A stretch of DNA of 64,000 nucleotides from Luidia sarsii. Its lineage: Eukaryota > Echinodermata > Asteroidea > Paxillosida > Luidiidae. Every line of letters starts with the position of its first letter. The first letter of the stretch is position 1. The stretch is from positions 983,045 to 1,047,044 of the forward strand of contig OX465103.1 of NCBI GenBank assembly GCA_949987565.1, given 5' to 3'. Below are positions 33,600 to 44,656 of this stretch, one piece after another. The position numbers and the translations under genes are program-made. A model generated the notes under the pieces. The model had not been told where the DNA came from. It made no database searches and saw nothing but the letters and a program-made list of their open reading frames with translations.

Positions 33600-33769
33600 C
33601 TGCGGAACGGGAAAAAAACCAGAACACGCAAAAAATAAATAGAAAAATTAATGAAAGTGAGAGAAGGGGGCCGCTATCTCCAAATAAGAAAACGAGACGC
33701 CCCAGTTTGTCGTGGTGATACAAAGTGAAAGGTTCAATTCGCGGTGTAACACATCTCTTTGGATCTCAA

Positions 33770-33842
33770 AAGTTAGAGGGCCTGACGTTTCGATCCTATA
33801 GCAGGACCTTTCTCAAAGGGAAAGTTTGCAACATTTTTTGAT
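33770..33842 (-). repeat. Hammerhead-like family copy
   Basis: AGAGGGCCTGACGTTTCGAT then CCTATAGCAGGACCTTTCTC, followed by GTTTGCAACATTTTTTG. Confidence 0.85.
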
Positions 33843-34289
33843 GTATTTAGTACTTACATCTCTTGTGAGAGTGAACATGAAATTAGCCACACTCCGTCTC
33901 GCAAGAGATGCGTTACACAGTGTCACCGCAAACCTTCCACTTACTATATACTTCCACCGCGCAAACCATATCCAAAATCTGATCTGACACAAAGTGAGTT
34001 TAAAGAATGGATATATTGAAATGCTATACCCACACACACCGTCCCATCCCCACTGCTGCCTGTTGAAGGAAGTGCTTTTCCGATCCTGGTGTGTGTGTTT
34101 TTTCGACAGCGTGACTAATATCTATAAAGGATTCGGTGTCTAGATTATCTGCATGTTAGGGAGTCTGCAATGTACCGGTTTGAAAGGTAGGCCTATAGAG
34201 ACCGGGCAATCATAGGATTTTGACTCATCTGGGTGGTTGAATTAAGGCTGTCTTTTAAAGCTGTGTTACTTCTCTCGGCAGATTTGTCG

Positions 34290-34390
34290 GGAAGATTATA
34301 GTTGACTATTTTGAGAAGGCCGCCATCTAAGGACTGGATAGCTCACATGGTAAGAGCGCTGGTTCAAGTCCCAGTCCCGTCAAAGTATTC
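34290..34390 (+). repeat. tRNA-derived SINE with internal deletion
   Basis: Leader GTTGACTATTTTGAGAAGGC, then A-box TAGCTCACATGG and B-box GGTTCAAGTCC with the anticodon-arm region deleted. Confidence 0.8.
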
Positions 34391-34397
34391 ATACAAA

Positions 34398-34436
34398 GTG
34401 TGACCTTTCGATCCAAGCAGGACCTCTCTTTGAGAT
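34398..34436 (-). repeat. Hammerhead-like family fragment
   Basis: TGTGACCTTTCGATCCAAGC then AGGACCTCTCTTTGAG, directly after a SINE. Confidence 0.7.
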
Positions 34437-34524
34437 AGACAGTCCTTAAAATGTCTTAGTTGACAGAAGGGCAAAGATCATTTGAATGGGCCGGGATATG
34501 AATTAAGACCACTGGTTTAACAGA

Positions 34525-35284
34525 TCTACTACCCGATCTACCACCAGATCTACCTCCCGATCTACCTCCCGATCTACCACCCGATCTACCTCCCGATTTA
34601 CCACCCGATCCTTCCACCCGATCTACCACCCGATCTACCTCCCGATCTACCACCCGATCTACCACCCGATCCTACCACCCGATCTACCACCCGATCTACC
34701 ACCCGATCCTACCACCCGATCTACCACCCGATCCTACCACCCGTTATACCACCCGATCTACCTCCCGATCTACCTCCCGATCTACCTCCCGATCTACCTC
34801 CCGATCTACCACCCGATCCTACCACCCGTTATACCACCCGATCTACCACCCGATCCTACCACCCGATCTACCACCCGATCCTACCACCCGTTATACCACC
34901 CGTTATACCACCCGATCTACCTCCCGATCTACCTCCCGATCTACCTCCCGATCTACCACCCGATCCTACCACCCGTTATACCACCCGATCTACCACCCGA
35001 TCTACCACCCGATCCTACCACCCGATCTACCACCCGATCTACCACCCGATCCTACCACCCGATCTACCACCCGATCTACCACCCGATCTACCACCCAATC
35101 CTACCACCCGATCTACCACCCGATCTACCACCCGATCTACCACCCAATCCTACCACCCGATCTACCACCCGATCTACCACCCGATCTACCACCCAATCCT
35201 ACCACCCGATCTACCACCCGATCTACCACCCGATCTACCACCCGATCTACCACACGATCTACCACACGATCTACCACCCGATCT
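34525..35284 (+). repeat. CCCGATCTACCA minisatellite
   Basis: About 760 bases of a 12-base unit CCCGATCTACCA with recurring variants: CCCGATCTACCT, CCCGATCCTACCA (13 bases) and CCCGTTATACCA. Variants occur in blocks, as with local duplication of groups of units. There is no coding potential beyond a short shadow frame. Confidence 0.95.
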
Positions 35285-35643
35285 CGACGACGGGCAGAAC
35301 ACACACCGTTCGAATTGTAGAGCTACCGGCTCTTTTCACACAAACACATCTCCTGACGCACAGAGTGTCATTGCGAACTTTCAATAATTATACCGTCAGC
35401 ATATTATGCTATGTCCATCGTTAAGAGACTGCAGGAGGTATGACGTCAGTTTCTGATGACAGACACCGAGAGCGTGGTGTTGCCGTGACGACACAAACAA
35501 TAACAGAGACCTAATGGTTCGTGGTGTCACCGCACACTATTCCTGATCTGATAACAATTGCTGGCGATGAGGGGATGACACACCACGCGTGACAGCTGAA
35601 TGATCTACGAGGGAGGACCCAGACACAGCTGGTTTATACTGAC

Positions 35644-35747
35644 CGATATCAGGATGCTGCTGTCGTAGCCATCGGAGGAGAGTTTGCACCAGAGACGCAG
35701 ACCGCTGTCCAGACACTTAAGCAGGTTGTAGGCCCTGTCGTTATCCA
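35644..35747 (-). CDS. Short internal coding exon, unrecognised
   Basis: On the minus strand, 104 bases lie between a GCATGCAG acceptor and a GTCAGT donor. The exon begins with two bases that complete a Val codon using the single base left by the large exon, then reads DNDRAYNLLKCLDSGLRLWC followed by KLSSDGYDSSILIS. It ends in phase 0. The amino-acid composition (Leu, Trp, Cys, hydrophobic alternation) is that of a folded domain, unlike the low-complexity exon before it. The exact phase agreement across a 2.2-kb intron supports real splicing. I do not recognise the domain. Confidence 0.65.
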
Positions 35748-35936
35748 CTGCATGCGACGGGAGGAGAACAGACAAATATCAGAGAATGCTGAAAAATCGA
35801 GAAAGCATCCCTAAGCATGTACATAGAAAGCTTCCATACTGTAGTCATTGTCAGGGTGTAAGTCAATGTGTGTGGATTGGATTGCTTAGCTACAAACTGG
35901 GTAAAACAAAAAAATGGAGAAAACAATGAGGTTTGT

Positions 35937-36165
35937 CCGAACCGTGCCGAACTCAGCCGAGCTTAACCGAAACCGTGCCGAGTTCAACCGAACCGTGCCG
36001 AACTCAGCTGAACTCAACCAAACCGCGCCGAACTCATGTCAGCCGAGCTCAACCGAACCGCGACGAACTCAGCCGAGCTCAACCGAAACCGTGCCGAACT
36101 CAGCCGAGCTCAACCGAACTGAACCGAACCGTGCCGAATTCTTCGAGCTGACCCGAACTGGCCCC
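35937..36165 (+). repeat. CCGAACTCAGCCGAGCTCAACCGAA-type minisatellite
   Basis: Degenerate tandem units built from ACCGTGCCGAACTCAGC and CGAGCTCAACCGAA words, about 230 bases. Two plus-strand frames stay open through it only because of the repeat. Confidence 0.85.
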
Positions 36166-36169
36166 GACT

Positions 36170-37212
36170 CGACCGACCCCCATCCCGAGCGGATGGAACC
36201 TATTTGAACGCTGATCGATGGCCGCTCTGGGCCTAAATCTGACATCGTAAATCTCCCCCAAATGTCTATCTCCCTCTTGCTATCGGGCAAGCTAGGGGAA
36301 GGGTTAACAGAGAGGAAACGTGGGGCCATTACTGCACAATAATTGATGGCGGGAAAAGGGTAAAGCCACCATCAGCCGACCATTAACAAAAACCCACCCC
36401 ACGTCTGGCGGGGAAAAAAAGCATTCCGAGGTTTTGGGGGACTCGCTGGACAAAGTCTTCATTAGGAACGCGGCCAGAAGTCCGGCACATTCTGGAGCAA
36501 TTACCGCTAATTGAGTCTACCGTTTCGGGCAGAATGCAGTCAGTGCGTTAATCAATGCCATGCACTGATTCATAGGCGGCCATTCTGATCGATGGATCGC
36601 TGGCTTTATTGCACACAACAACGGATCGCACGAGGCAGGCGATACGGGGAGACAGTTCCGAACGCTAACGGGCGCCAGACTGTTTGCAACAATCACTTGG
36701 TCTACTTCCATCAACTCCCAGAACGGCCACATTTTCTTTGGCTTTTTTTTTTAAATGAAGCATTTTCCGGCCTGTTCTTGTGATTGAAAATGTTCCTGCT
36801 CGATTTTGATCTCAATATCCATCAGTCTGGCTTTTCATGACCAAGCAATTTTACAAGTTGATACTTTGACATTCGGAGGTCAAACTGGTCAATATAGCGC
36901 ACATTTCTTCAGTGTAAAGTTAAGAGAATCTTAAGCTTTGAACCTCTCGTAAGCATGGCAACCGCTCGAATACAAACCCACAATGAATCACCCTGAGACA
37001 TGCCCCAATAATCACAAACAAATCCCCACGACGTCTTTACTATAGAAAGCGGGAGTTGAGGGTTCGAATCCCGCCCGAGATGCCTGATCCGTTTTCATCA
37101 GGCATCTGACAAAGCACGGAGTATTCAGCGCTTATCACGTCCAGCAGGGCAAACCCTCGGTTGAATTACATTCTCCTCGACGCAAACACCATGTTATATC
37201 TATGTTGAACGT
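36170..37212. other. Intron, nothing certain
   Basis: GC-mixed unique sequence. GGGTTCGAATCCCGCCCGAG near 37057 resembles the T arm of a tRNA but no A-box or acceptor partner was found. Confidence 0.4.
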
Positions 37213-37378
37213 CTTAAAATTTAGTGGGCCTGACGTTTCGATCCTAGCAGGACCTTTCTCAAAGGCACTCTGCCTTTGAGAAAGGTCCTGGTAGGATCGA
37301 AACGTCAGGCCCACTTAATTTTAAGATTTGCATTTTGGTAATTTTAGTCAGTAAGCAGTTTGCAACATTTTTGTATAT
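37213..37378. repeat. Inverted pair of hammerhead-like copies
   Basis: GGGCCTGACGTTTCGATCCT at 37225 and its mirror AGGATCGAAACGTCAGGCCC near 37292 enclose CAAAGGCACTCTGCCTTTG, so about 50 bases on each side form one long hairpin. The right arm continues to AGTAAGCAGTTTGCAACA. Confidence 0.9.
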
Positions 37379-37597
37379 GACTATGTTGAACGTGTTTGGT
37401 ATTATCATAAACCTGAAAGCTTGACAGGGAAGGAGTCTAAAGCACTGTCATAATAATGTGCCTGTTGAATAATCCATTGTTTATCACTTGGCACTATGCT
37501 GAAGCGCTTTGGTCTTGCGTTAATCATTTGGGCTTGTTTTTGACTCCCAGGGTGGCCTTTTTTTGGAGACAACTTCCTGAGAAGGCCCGTCAAAGAA

Positions 37598-37863
37598 ACC
37601 TGCCAAGGTTTTAGCTGAAATGGTAAAAAAAAACCGTCACGGTTTACGCACCGTTCTGTAGTGTAAGATATAGTTTATTTATCGCGAGTAATAAACCATT
37701 TGTCGATGTTTGAGTGAAGATTTCTCGAGAAGTACAGCATCCCAGACCGTAAGATTTCAACATGAGGATTATATCGTGACCATCTATAAAACTGTGTAAA
37801 TTAGAAGGAAATCTGTGGACATCGATGTTTCCCGATCTTCCCAATGTTGTATTGGGCTTTTAA
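37598..37863 (-). mobile_element. Family A element, truncated, reverse orientation
   Basis: It matches family A in reverse, ending CCCAATGTTGTATTGGGC at the right. The outer left terminus is missing. It lies 43 bases from the donor of the large exon at 37907, so it is an intronic insertion close to a splice site. Confidence 0.75.
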
Positions 37864-37906
37864 AAAAAGAAAAAAAGGGGGAGACAATGCGGGTTTGTGC
37901 ACTCAC

Positions 37907-39046
37907 CCATGCTGTCTCTCATGGAGACGGCTCGTCGGTGATTGGCGTTGTAACCAGTCTGTCTGTCGATCATATGACTGGCCGCTACCGACTTGGTCCG
38001 TCGATGACCCCAGATGGGTGTCGACTCGTCCCCGCTCTGCTGCCTCTGCCGTCGTCGCTGCTGGTTCCTCTCGTTCTCCCGTCGCACCAGGTCCTGGTGA
38101 TGCACGGCCGCTCGCAGCCACGTCTTCTCGGCCGTGCGGGGCGGTCGGGAGGCGGGTCGCCGAGGCACGGCGGGCGGCGGCGGGGAGCCGCTGGCGGTGG
38201 TGCTGACGGCCGTCTGGCAGGACCGCGTCCGGTTGGCCAGGCTCCGCTTGCGACGCTTGCTGGAGCCGAAGATGGCGTTGGTCGGGATGGCGATGCCGTC
38301 CTGGCCGGCGTCCGGGGAGCCCGGTACGGGGAGGATGCTGCTCGGCTCTCGGACCTTGGAAACCTCCGCTACAGACACCTCCATCACCTCCTCCTCCTCC
38401 TCCTCCTCCCCATCGACCACCACCTCCTCTTCCTCTCCGAGATCCTCCTCCTCGCAGTCCATCTCCTGCTCCGTCGACCCCTGCCGGCTGAGCTTCCAGG
38501 AGATGGCGCTCTCCAGCTCGGGCCCTTCCTCGGCCAGCACGGTCAGTCGTGCCACGTGGCCCACCATCTCCGCCTCGGGGCCCATCAGGCCGCTCTCGGG
38601 CGAGTCCCGCACCTCGGCCAGCCGCACGCGGGCGCTGTCCTCGCAGCGGAGAGGGCGGATGACGCTGGCCGACTCGGACGGGCCGCGGGAGGCGGGGAGG
38701 AGACGCTGCTCGCCGCCCGGCCTGCGGTACCCTGACGAGACGGCCGCCGCTGCTGCTGCTGTCTCCTCGTCTGCGACCAGAGTCTCTGCGCTGGAGACGG
38801 TGACCTGGCTCACGCGACGGACGGAGCGCCGCTCGACGGTGGTGGTGGTGGTGGTGAGGGAGGACACGCCGCACGTGTAGGTCGAACCCTGCCAAGCGGG
38901 ATGGCCCGGGTTGGTGTCGCTGGGGTCGCTCTTGTCGGCGTACGACTGCGACAACTTGTGCAGCTCCTTCAGCGTGAGGGAGCCGCTGGGTTCGCTGAAG
39001 ACGCCCCGTGGACTGGTGAGTGCTGACACGTCGTCCTCAGACGAAC
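37907..39046 (-). CDS. Large internal coding exon, low-complexity protein, unrecognised
   Basis: This is the strongest protein-coding block in the window: 1140 bases on the minus strand, open throughout, between an acceptor with a long pyrimidine run (TTTTTTCCCCTCCAG) and a consensus GTGAGT donor. It starts and ends in phase 1. The 380-codon product opens with SSEDDVSALTSPRG and contains a helix-like segment SLTLKELHKLSQSYAD near residue 20. It then has a Thr run, an Ala run, an acidic stretch of consecutive Glu near residues 195-215, and a basic patch SSKRRKRSLANRTRS near residue 250 that could act as a nuclear signal. A Pro-rich tract and a basic tail with RRTKS and RRAVS, which look like basophilic-kinase sites, follow. 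The block is far more GC-rich than its surroundings. It appears intracellular, with no signal peptide or membrane segment. No family was recognised. The opposite strand is also open for 306 codons, but that is a shadow. Confidence 0.75.
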
Positions 39047-39107
39047 CTGGAGGGGAAAAAATGGGGAAAGTAAACCTCTACACTGTAACAGAAATACTCG
39101 TAGATTT

Positions 39108-39345
39108 CAAGGCCTGACGTTTCGATCCTAGTAGGACCTATTTCTGACACGTCATTCTCAGATGAACATGAAGTACTGCGACAGAGAACCTCTCCACTGT
39201 ATCAGAAATACTCGTAGATTTGGAGGGTGTGAATGTTTCGATCCTAGCAGGACCTTTCTCCATGGCTGAATTGCAAGGCTATTGTCTTCGTCATTCTGCC
39301 TTTGAGGATGGCTCTACTAGAATCGATACATCGGTCCCTCCAAAT
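39108..39345 (-). repeat. Three clustered hammerhead-like fragments
   Basis: GGCCTGACGTTTCGATCCTA at 39110, TGTTTCGATCCTAGCAGG at 39232 and an inverted, diverged copy near 39301-39345 (TTTGAGGATGGCTCTACTAG). The intervening CTGACACGTCNTTCTCAGA and CACTGTANCAGAAATACTCG words are also repeated, partly copying the adjacent exon edge. Confidence 0.75.
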
Positions 39346-40250
39346 GTTGGATAAGCAGTCTTGATATATGTATAAAGTGCGATTAAAAATGGTTTCCCAA
39401 AAGCTAAAAGTTCTGCCCCAGAGAAAATGAAACAGCAATGGAGCCATTAAAGACCACATGTTACCCAGACATGTTTGGTGAAGGGGTACTTCTTCAGAGG
39501 GAGCTCAATAGCAAGATTCCCTGCTCAAAGAGAAGAGGTAACTCATAAAAAGTTGATCGCACGAGACACGCGCAGATAAACGATTCCCAAGCGGGCAGCA
39601 CGTCGACACATGCGCGGCTTTACCTCAGCGGCGACGGTATGGTCTTCCCACGTCGATCGTCGGGAGCAGAATGGTTTCAATCATCACGGCTATACCCGCA
39701 ACCCACCCCCTCAGTAAGTCTGCCCATTGCTGCCGCTGTGCCCGACACTGAATAGATCCACGACAACGGATAGGTGCTAATTATCATAAACCGTGGGAAA
39801 AACGGAAGATCAGGCACCTGAAAGGTGACCCTATTTGGGCACGGAAGTCATGCCATGCGTCACGTAAACCACCTGTAAATATGCTTTTGGGAAATCCCGG
39901 TTTAGGAGGTTGTTTTTCCGCCTTCTGGATGTTATTAGTAAGATGATCTAAACGGCCGTTGCTGCAATCATTGGACAGAATCTGACAGATTACGAATGGA
40001 GCGACAGTGACCAGTGATGCTACGCTACCTTGGAAATCTCTGCTACTGATAGCTCGCGCGTTTAGTCACGTCCGTTAGCACTTTGACCCGTGGGAGCATA
40101 ATTTGTGTTGTGCAGAAAGCAGAACACTTGTCCCATCCAAGATGGCTCCAACGGCTGTTATCATAAAGTGCGTACCAACAACTTCAGAAGTAAGTGACAG
40201 ATTGTAGAGTAAATAAGGCTTTGTTAAAACGGAAAGATATTGGGCCTTAA

Positions 40251-40582
40251 AGGCCCAATACAACATTGGAAAGATCGGGAAACATCGATGTCACAGATTT
40301 CCTTCTAATTTACACAGTTTGTAGATGGGCATGATGGAATCCTCATGTTGAAATATGACGGTCTGGGAGGCTGTACTTTTCAACAAATAGTTTATTACTC
40401 GCGAGTTATAAACTATATCTTACACTACAGAACGATGCGAAAACCGTGACGAAAAACCTTCTTCTACTTTCTCGGATTACCATTTGAGCTTAAACCTTCG
40501 CAGGATTTCTGTTTTGGAATGTTTAATGGCTTAACATACACTCAGTGGCAATCGTTTGACCTTTACCAATGTTGTACCCTTG
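40251..40582 (+). mobile_element. Family A element beside an abutting terminus
   Basis: It starts AGGCCCAATACAACATTGG after TTAA and runs to CCAATGTTGTACCC. Immediately left of the TTAA is ATTGGGCC, the mirror of the element end, so two termini face each other across one TTAA. The right end is degenerate. Confidence 0.7.
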
Positions 40583-41049
40583 AAGATTGTTGCACTACAC
40601 CCTGGCAACCACACATGATGGCTTGTCTACCGCCACCAAGAGTCCATTTATCACACATGTTTTTATTACCCACGGTCAAACGAACCGAACGACCGGATCC
40701 CGGCGCGTTTCCTGAGCCCAAAACCTCTCGATATGCTCTGGCTCGCTTCTCACGTCAGGCTCGCATTCCAGGCCTCGAGGTCAGATGATTTACAGGATCC
40801 TGTTCCAGAAGGGTTTATACCGGGTAATTATTTCACTGAGCAGAGGGCTTTCAATCTAACCCCACCCCCCCTCAAACCGATGGATGTCCCTCACAGACAG
40901 ATGGATGATTTCGAGCAGGGCGTGAACTCTGGCGCACGCGCTCCAGCGAAACAATAGCCAGTGTGTGTCAGTTTGTGTTTCCCTTGGACATAATTCAGTC
41001 ACGATCTTCCCCTTGGATGAAAGAGCCCAAATTCCTAGTCATCGGAACA

Positions 41050-41215
41050 TTCGGTGGGCCTGATGTTTCGATCCTAGTACTAGTAGGACATTTCTCTGCC
41101 TTTGAGAAAGCTCCTGCTAGGATCGAAACGTCAGGCCCTTTGATTTTGTTATCCTTGCATTTTAATAGGACATTTTAGTGAGTAAGCAGTTGGGAACATT
41201 CTTGCATATTTATTG
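41050..41215. repeat. Inverted pair of hammerhead-like copies
   Basis: GGTGGGCCTGATGTTTCGAT at the left and AGGATCGAAACGTCAGGCCC at the right enclose CTGCCTTTGAGAAAG. The outer end is GTGAGTAAGCAGTTGGGAAC. Confidence 0.85.
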
Positions 41216-41412
41216 CAGTCAAATTTATTCATTGCATTCCTTCCCTCGACTGGGTAGTTGTCGGGAGGATCTGAGCGCAGATGAGGCTGACATCTTTTGC
41301 CAGGCGGGTCTGTCGAGCACTGCTGTCAGGAGCTCAGACGTAGTCAGGTCAGTCGAGGTCTTCACGTTGTCTGACCAGAATGTATAGACTAGAGTAAAAT
41401 GCAAAGATACTG

Positions 41413-41471
41413 TCTGCCTTCGAGAAAGGTCCTGCTATATAGGAAACGTCAGGCCCTCCTAAAACTTTCAA
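41413..41471 (+). repeat. Hammerhead-like family copy
   Basis: TTCGAGAAAGGTCCTGCTAT then ATAGGAAACGTCAGGCCCTC. Confidence 0.8.
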
Positions 41472-41887
41472 ATTCATTGACCTGTAAAAAAGAAGAAGTA
41501 GGGTACCTTACATGCCCCTATAGTACCCAAATAAAGGGGAGGAGGGGGCGGTGCTAGTTCCACTGCCCCCTTGTTCCGGTGGATACGGGTCTGATTTGAG
41601 GTCACCGTGAGCCCTTGAGACCCCCTCGTTGCACGACAGTCACCGCACAGAGGTATAAGCAGGGGGGTCTACAAGGTGACGCAACTCGCACGGCGCCGGG
41701 CCTATAGGACGGAGGGTAATTCGTCCGTCACAGTCACACCACGGACGACTCAGAGACGAAGACCCGGATCAGCCGTGACCCAATCACGAGACCTCCCCGA
41801 GAGAGAGAGACCCAGGGGAGACCCGGAGCCACGATCTGTTAAATCATGCTCCAGTTTCATGATTCACCTCGTACTCCAACCCCTCCC

Positions 41888-42025
41888 CTATCCCTCTCTC
41901 TCTCTCTGTCTCTCCCCCCTCTCTCTCTCTCTCTCTCCTCTCTCACTCCTCTCTCTTTCCGTCTCTCCCTCTCCCCCTCTCTCTCTTTGTCTCTGTCTCT
42001 GTCTCTGTCTCCGTCTCTTTCGCTC

Positions 42026-42057
<32 letters not shown>

Positions 42058-42071
42058 CGTCTCTTTCGCTC

Positions 42072-42103
<32 letters not shown>

Positions 42104-42122
42104 CCTCTCTCTCTCCCTCTCT

Positions 42123-42157
<35 letters not shown>

Positions 42158-42270
42158 TTCCTCCCCCCTCTCTCTCTCTCTCTCTCTCTCCTTCTCTCTC
42201 TCTCTCCCCCCCCTCTCTCTCTCTCCCCCCTCTCCTTCTCTCTCTCTCTCTCTGTCTCTCGTCCTCTATC
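41888..42270 (+). repeat. (CT)n tract
   Basis: About 380 bases of CT dinucleotides with CGTCTCTTTCGCTCTC and CCCCCTC interruptions. Confidence 0.95.
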
Positions 42271-42274
42271 TCTG

Positions 42275-43315
42275 ACAAGCACACCACCACCACCCCACCA
42301 TGATACCACTTTCAAGTCAGCTAGAACGCTGAACTATCTTCATGCAGAGGTGAAACGAGCAGGCATTACACGCGTTCAACTTGTTTTCTTACGGGGGAGG
42401 GAGGCTTACTTCCACGGTGCAAAAACGTAATGCGAACAAGACACAGGAAAGCAAATTAACGCCAAGAAAACGCGAGGAAATGATGAACTTGGAACGAATA
42501 TAGTATTCGGGTTACGATGAGTGACAGTCCAAGTCTAATACACAGGGATCTGTGCTGCCTTCATTCAACCTGACAGTTGATCATAAAACAACAAAGTAGG
42601 GGCAGGCAGTTGAGTTTTGAAAGGTGACAGTTTTGAAAGGTGACATTAGCTTGGAGTGATTTTCCATACCGCGCCAAAATCGCCTTAGACATTGGTGGTA
42701 CATGTACGGTATAACAGGCCTATCGTTGGGTGGCTAGCAGAAGAGCATAAAGGCAAAAGAAACTCACTTTGTATTATATTTTGTACTCGCTTTGATCTAA
42801 TCCACATTCCTTGTTCACATATTTCGTAATGATGACGTAAAAACTAATTGTTAAAAGCCCCCTCAAAAATAAAAACCTCAAAAACAAAAACGGAATTTGT
42901 TCCCAGCAGAAGGGCATGAATTAGCGCCATTTTCAATGACCCGGCTTAAGCTCAGACTCGGTCAAAGACAAAGTCAAGACCGAGACAAACAATTTGTAAT
43001 TTCTTTGGAGTAACTAGGTTCCTTAAGCGAATTAACATTGAGCGTGCCCTTTTCATGACTGAACATTTACGATTTTTTTTTTTTTTTGGGGGGGGGGTTA
43101 GAGGGGAAAACCGTCAACATTGGAGGGGGGAAGGAATGTAATGATTTGCAGGTGTGTCGGAAATTCTGGGTCATGCAATGCTAATTTACATGTACCTATT
43201 TATTAGCGGGTTTTGCGCACCAAATCACGCGTGGTGACCAGTGCAAGCGCCGCACGTTGCAAGGGCAGTGTTAGGGCAGCGGATGTACTCAGAATGCTGC
43301 CTGGGGGATGGATGA
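42275..43315. other. Intron, poly-T/G run
   Basis: A T17 to G11 homopolymer step near 43074-43098. Otherwise unrecognised. Confidence 0.5.
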
Positions 43316-43485
43316 AGGGTGAGGGGAGGGGAGGAGGGGAGAGAGGGGGTGGGAGACGGTGGGGAAAAGGGGGTATGGAGAGGGGGATGGGGAGCGAGGG
43401 ATGGGGTAGAGAGGGTGAGGAGAGGGGGTGAGGGAGAGAGGGATTGTAAGAGGGGAGGGCAGAGGGGGATAGGGAGGGGTGGGGT
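43316..43485 (+). repeat. G-rich polypurine tract
   Basis: GGGAGGGGAGGAGGGGAGAG-type sequence with many runs of three or more G, so quadruplex formation on the plus strand is possible. Confidence 0.85.
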
Positions 43486-43661
43486 AACGCGAAGCTTCTT
43501 CAATTTTGGCAACCCTGCTGTGGATCCTTCTGTATTTTAATTCAAACTGTTGCTATCTTGACGAGAGGTCCCAAGCCTACGAATCAGTTGATTTCACACT
43601 AAATAAAGCAGCAGAAATATGGCAAAATGCTTCTACTAAAATGACCTAAATGCAAATATCA

Positions 43662-43692
43662 AAAATCCTAGCAGGACCTTTCTGAAAGACAG
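43662..43692 (-). repeat. Hammerhead-like family fragment
   Basis: AATCCTAGCAGGACCTTTCT only. Confidence 0.65.
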
Positions 43693-43699
43693 AAAGGCC

Positions 43700-44035
43700 T
43701 GTCTGACTCTTGTTTTCTTTCTGTCTCTCCTTGCCGCTCTGTCTGTTTCTTTGTTTCGCTCCCCTCTGTCTCTGTGTGTCTTTGCCCCTCCCTCGCTCTC
43801 TTTCCATCTCTCCTATATATCTTCACCACCCTCTCTCCCCTCTCTCTCCCATATCTTCTTCTCCCCCTCTCTCTCTTCATGTCTACTCTGACTATCTCTC
43901 CCTCCCACTCTCTCTCTCTCCCTTCCCCCTCTCTCTCTCCCCTCTCTCTCCCATATCTTCCTCTCCCTCTCTCTCTCTCTCTTCATGTCTACCCTCTCTC
44001 TCCCCTCCCCCTCTCTCTCCCCTCTTTCCCCCAAT
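43700..44035 (+). repeat. Polypyrimidine tract
   Basis: CT-rich with repeated CCCCTCTCTCTC and CTCTCCCATATCTTC blocks at about 43845 and 43945. Confidence 0.9.
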
Positions 44036-44656
44036 GCATCTCCGTTGTCTGTCCTTGGACTTCGAGGTGAATCTTTATCGGAAGGTTTTGATTTGCGTGG
44101 ACTGGGTTTTTATCTGCCACCCGGCAGTTCCTAGCGACAGATTGACTCTTCCGTCGAGCGCGTCACTTCCAGAGTGAGTGTCTCTTTAACGCCGGGGGTG
44201 GAGGTATTATGGGGCGGATTACTTGCCCCGTAAACCTCGATAATGTTGGGATACGGACTGTAAATGCTGCCGGCGTTTTGGTATGTGCTACGCTACAGTG
44301 ACAGGACCCCCCCCCCTCGATCTCTCATCCAGCTCCCGCCCCAAGGTTCATCTCAATTGCATGACTTAATCCAGTGAATCAAAGAAAACAGTTCTTAGAA
44401 TTCACGAGTGATGCCTCCGTTTGCCTGAGAGACTCATTGCTAATGAGATTTTGCCCGTTGTCATCAGTCTGCATGACATGAGTGCATGAGTGCATTACAC
44501 ACTGTCCTAAACGGTGAGATACTGGCGCTGTCTTTTCAGAGCCATACTCCTTCTCAAAAGACACTACTGGTACGGTGTCACATCATAACGTAAGAAGCAT
44601 CTTTGGTGCAATTCATCCTTTGCAAACGTGGTTTTCATAATATTCGCTTCATCGAT

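Noticed and set aside
33214..33723. 142- and 154-codon frames on both strands
   Set aside because: They overlap the 33.5-kb exon in other frames and run on into flanking intron; the third minus frame has the splice sites and fits the phase.
34525..35284. CRISPR-like regular repeat
   Set aside because: Units are contiguous with no unique spacers, and the DNA is eukaryotic. The stem-loop array at 44.7 kb was rejected as CRISPR for the same reason.
37045..37085. tRNA 3' half (GGGTTCGAATCCCGCC)
   Set aside because: No A-box or matching acceptor strand upstream. It may be a relic but cannot be called.
37815..38735. 306-codon plus-strand frame
   Set aside because: It lies opposite the large minus-strand exon, which has better splice sites and codon composition; GC-rich coding DNA often leaves the other strand open.
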